This document shows, piece by piece, positions 5,964 to 8,078 of a DNA stretch of 8,078 nucleotides; position 1 is the stretch's first letter; each line of letters starts with the position of its first letter. This stretch comes from Bacteroidota bacterium (GTDB lineage: Bacteria; Bacteroidota; Ignavibacteria; Ignavibacteriales; Ignavibacteriaceae): assembly GCA_021793635.1 (NCBI GenBank), contig JAJYSI010000134.1, positions 1 through 8,078 on the forward strand. Direction: 5' to 3'. The position numbers and the translations under genes are program-made. The notes under the pieces are model-generated. The model made no database searches. It was given only the letters and a program-made list of their open reading frames with translations, and was not told the origin of the DNA.

Positions 5964-5966
5964 CCT

Positions 5967-6476
5967 ATGAAGCATACAATTGCAGTCTTAGTTGAAAATC
6001 AATATGGCGCTTTTAACCGCGTCGCTACAATGTTTAGCGGAAAAGGATTTAATATCCATAGCATTTCAATCGGCGAAACCGAAGTTCCTGAAGTCTCAAG
6101 AATGACTATCGTAACCGAAGGTGAAGACAAGATAATTGAACAAGTCGTAAAGCAGCTAAATCGGTTGATCGACACTATCAAGGTAATTGACTTAACCGGT
6201 CAAACAAGAGTTGAAAGAGAATTGGCGCTAATCACCGTTTTCTATCAAAAAGGAACTCGCGCTGAAATTACTAACATCTGCGAAATATTTAGAGGAAATA
6301 TTGTTGATATAAATAACAAAACTCTTACTCTCGAAATAACCGGTCCCCCGGACAAGATAGATGCAGTAGTAAATGTTTTGGAACCTTACGGAATTAAAGA
6401 GATGGCTCGCTCCGGTACTGTTGCCCTTAAAAGAGGTGAGCAATTAAAACACGAGAAAAAAGAAACTGTAGTATAA
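5967..6476 (+). CDS. ilvN: Acetohydroxyacid synthase, small regulatory subunit
   Basis: Regulatory partner of IlvB; it raises activity of the catalytic subunit and confers feedback inhibition, usually by valine. The 169 residues are typical of the IlvN/IlvH family. An N-terminal ACT domain (about 3-77) carries [21 protein letters not shown] (10-30): Gly14 and Asn29 fall at the positions where changes are reported to cause valine resistance in E. coli IlvH, so feedback inhibition is probably intact. A C-terminal ACT-like domain (about 84-160) contains [10 protein letters not shown] and ends with the family's [11 protein letters not shown]. It starts 3 bases after ilvB; GGTG at 5957-5960 within the ilvB end is the probable ribosome binding site, consistent with translational coupling and stoichiometric production. 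The lysine-rich tail after residue 157 is unremarkable. Confidence 0.96.
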   Translation: MKHTIAVLVENQYGAFNRVATMFSGKGFNIHSISIGETEVPEVSRMTIVTEGEDKIIEQVVKQLNRLIDTIKVIDLTGQTRVERELALITVFYQKGTRAEITNICEIFRGNIVDINNKTLTLEITGPPDKIDAVVNVLEPYGIKEMARSGTVALKRGEQLKHEKKETVV

Positions 6477-6495
6477 AATAAAAGGAAAAAATAAA

Positions 6496-7512
6496 ATGAA
6501 AGTTTACTATGATAGTGATGCATCGCTGGAATATTTGTTAAATAAAAAAATTGCTGTGCTTGGATTTGGAAGTCAAGGTCATGCTCATGCTTTAAATCTA
6601 AAAGAAAGCGGATGTAATGTTGTGGTTGGTCTACGCTCCGGTAGCGATCGATGGGCAAAAGCCGAAGCTGCCGGTCTAACGGTAAAAACTGTCCCTGAGG
6701 CTGCAGAGTGGGGCGATGTCGTTATGATATTATTACCGGATCAAAATCAAAAAGCTGTTTATGATAAAGATATCGCTCCGTATATAAAACCCGGCAATAC
6801 AATAGCATTTGGGCACGGATTCAATATTCATTACAAACAAATTGTCCCCCCTCAAGATGTGAATGTTATGATGATTGCTCCTAAAAGTCCCGGGCATCTT
6901 GTTCGCCGTACTTTTTTGGAAGGCAGCGGCGTTCCTTGCTTAATTGCGGTTCATCAAGATCCAACCGGAGAAACAAAACAATTGGCGCTTGCTTGGGCTA
7001 AGGGAATTGGCGGCACTAGGGCAGGTGTTATCGAAACTAATTTCAAAGATGAAACTGAAACTGACTTGTTTGGAGAACAAGCTGTCCTTTGCGGAGGTTC
7101 TGCAGAATTAATTAAAGCAGGCTTTGAAACTCTTGTCAACGCAGGTTATCCGGCGGAACTGGCTTACTTCGAATGTATGCACGAAATGAAATTAATTGTC
7201 GACCTTTATTACGAAGGAGGTCTGTCGCGCATGAATTATTCCGTTAGTGATACAGCCGAATACGGTGGCATGACAAGAGGAAGCCGTTTAATAACAGCCG
7301 AGACACGCAAAGAAATGAAGAAAATATTGGGCGAAATTCAAAGTGGACAATTTGCAAATGAATGGCTTACAGAATATAAAAACGGACAACCTTTAATGGA
7401 AAAATTGAGAAAAGAAAATCGTGAACATGAAATCGAAAAAGTTGGCGGAAAACTTCGCCAAATGATGAGCTGGTTGTTTAAGAAAAATGCCAAGGAAGAG
7501 GTTGGTGTATGA
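6496..7512 (+). CDS. ilvC: Ketol-acid reductoisomerase
   Basis: Second step of branched-chain synthesis: Mg-dependent alkyl migration and NAD(P)H reduction of acetolactate or acetohydroxybutyrate to the dihydroxy acid. The 338 residues make it a short class I enzyme. The N-terminal Rossmann domain (about 1-180) has [13 protein letters not shown] (23-35); the C-terminal knotted domain (about 183-329) carries the two-metal site. Expected active-site residues are all present: His107, Lys130, Asp190, Glu194, Glu226, Glu230 and Ser251. The cofactor loop reads RSGSDRW (47-53), where many NADPH enzymes have a second Ser before the Trp; Arg52 may still suit NADPH, but this is inference. The ribosome binding site AAAGGA lies at 6481-6486, 9 bases before the ATG. 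It follows ilvN by 19 bases and overlaps leuB by 4 bases. Confidence 0.97.
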   Translation: MKVYYDSDASLEYLLNKKIAVLGFGSQGHAHALNLKESGCNVVVGLRSGSDRWAKAEAAGLTVKTVPEAAEWGDVVMILLPDQNQKAVYDKDIAPYIKPGNTIAFGHGFNIHYKQIVPPQDVNVMMIAPKSPGHLVRRTFLEGSGVPCLIAVHQDPTGETKQLALAWAKGIGGTRAGVIETNFKDETETDLFGEQAVLCGGSAELIKAGFETLVNAGYPAELAYFECMHEMKLIVDLYYEGGLSRMNYSVSDTAEYGGMTRGSRLITAETRKEMKKILGEIQSGQFANEWLTEYKNGQPLMEKLRKENREHEIEKVGGKLRQMMSWLFKKNAKEEVGV

Positions 7513-8078
7513 ACTTTAAGGTAACTCTACTTCCGGGCGACGGAATTGGCCCGGAAGTTGTTAATGCAGCTGTTTCGGTTATGAAGGTTGCTGCTGAAAA
7601 ATTTAATGTAGCTTTTAAGTTTAATGAACAGCTTGTAGGCGGCTGTTCATACGATAAACACGGAGTTCCGTTGACGGATGAAGTGTTAAGCTCTTGTTAT
7701 GATTCGGATGCTGTATTGCTCGGGGCAGTTGGCGGATACAAATGGGAAACTCTTCCGCAAAATCTAAAACCCGAAGCAGCTTTGTTAAAGCTTCGTAAGG
7801 CATTGGGTCTTTATACTAACATTCGTCCTGCAAAAGTTTATTCCGCTTTACTTTCTGCCTCTACACTGAAGCCGGAAGTTTTGAACGGAACTGATTTCAT
7901 AATTTTGCGCGAATTAACCGGTGATGTTTATTTTGGCGAGCCGCGAGGTTTTGATGAAAACCACGGTTGGAATACTATGGTTTATACCAGAGAAGAGGTT
8001 GAACGAATAGCGGAATATGGCTTTGAACTTGCAAGAAAGCGGGGTAAAAAAATTACTTCTGTTGACAAAGCAAATGTT
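7509..8078 (+). CDS. leuB: 3-isopropylmalate dehydrogenase, 3' end outside window
   Basis: Leucine-branch enzyme that oxidises and decarboxylates 3-isopropylmalate to 2-oxoisocaproate with NAD and Mg or Mn. The first 190 codons of about 355 are present and open to the window edge. Diagnostic features are the N-terminal [11 protein letters not shown] (7-17), GAVGG (72-76), [13 protein letters not shown] (95-107) with substrate-binding Arg96 and Arg106, [14 protein letters not shown] (134-147) with Arg134 and Tyr141, and SVDKANV (184-190) with catalytic Lys187. These align with Thermus LeuB Arg94, Arg104, Arg132, Tyr139 and Lys185 at a constant offset of two. GGYKW replaces the usual GGPKW. The ATG overlaps the ilvC stop as ATGA, indicating translational coupling; no strong separate ribosome binding site is seen. 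Tartrate and homoisocitrate dehydrogenases are related, but the motifs and the ilv context favour LeuB. Confidence 0.95.
   Translation, partial: MNFKVTLLPGDGIGPEVVNAAVSVMKVAAEKFNVAFKFNEQLVGGCSYDKHGVPLTDEVLSSCYDSDAVLLGAVGGYKWETLPQNLKPEAALLKLRKALGLYTNIRPAKVYSALLSASTLKPEVLNGTDFIILRELTGDVYFGEPRGFDENHGWNTMVYTREEVERIAEYGFELARKRGKKITSVDKANV

Overview
The window is AT-rich, gene-dense bacterial DNA. The best guess for its source is a member of the Bacteroidota or the related Ignavibacteria/Chlorobi group. The grounds are indirect: a promoter that fits the Bacteroidota -7 consensus TAnnTTTG, the AT-rich codon use, and an octamer tandem repeat of a kind I associate with environmental genomes. No rRNA, tRNA, insertion sequence, CRISPR array or phage gene is visible.

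Left part (1-2679, + strand) is a phosphate-uptake module: the 3' part of a PhnE-type ABC permease gene that enters from the left edge, then pstB (phosphate ABC ATPase) and phoU (phosphate signalling regulator). A six-unit TACTCCAA repeat separates the permease gene from pstB. Placing a phosphonate-type permease beside a phosphate-type ATPase and PhoU suggests mixed phosphorus acquisition, but the permease's own partners lie outside the window.

Middle part (2708-4244): a TetR-family repressor gene on the minus strand converges on phoU. It is followed by about 950 bases without a conventional gene. This stretch holds short palindromes, a strong promoter (TTGACA, 17-base spacer, TATCTTTG), a 52-codon ORF ending in an isoleucine/leucine/valine-rich run, and about 470 bases rich in RNA hairpins, several of them mutually exclusive. 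I read it as the leader of the branched-chain amino acid operon, with a candidate translation-coupled attenuator. This is the most interesting part of the window.

Right part (4245-8078, + strand) is the biosynthetic operon ilvB-ilvN-ilvC-leuB, with gaps of 3 and 19 bases and then a 4-base overlap. IlvB and IlvN form acetohydroxyacid synthase and IlvC carries out the next step toward valine and isoleucine. LeuB, cut by the right edge, belongs to the leucine branch. All catalytic residues I can place are intact. The chain of promoter, Ile/Leu/Val-rich leader peptide, foldable RNA and biosynthetic genes forms a coherent feedback unit, although the attenuation mechanism is inferred.
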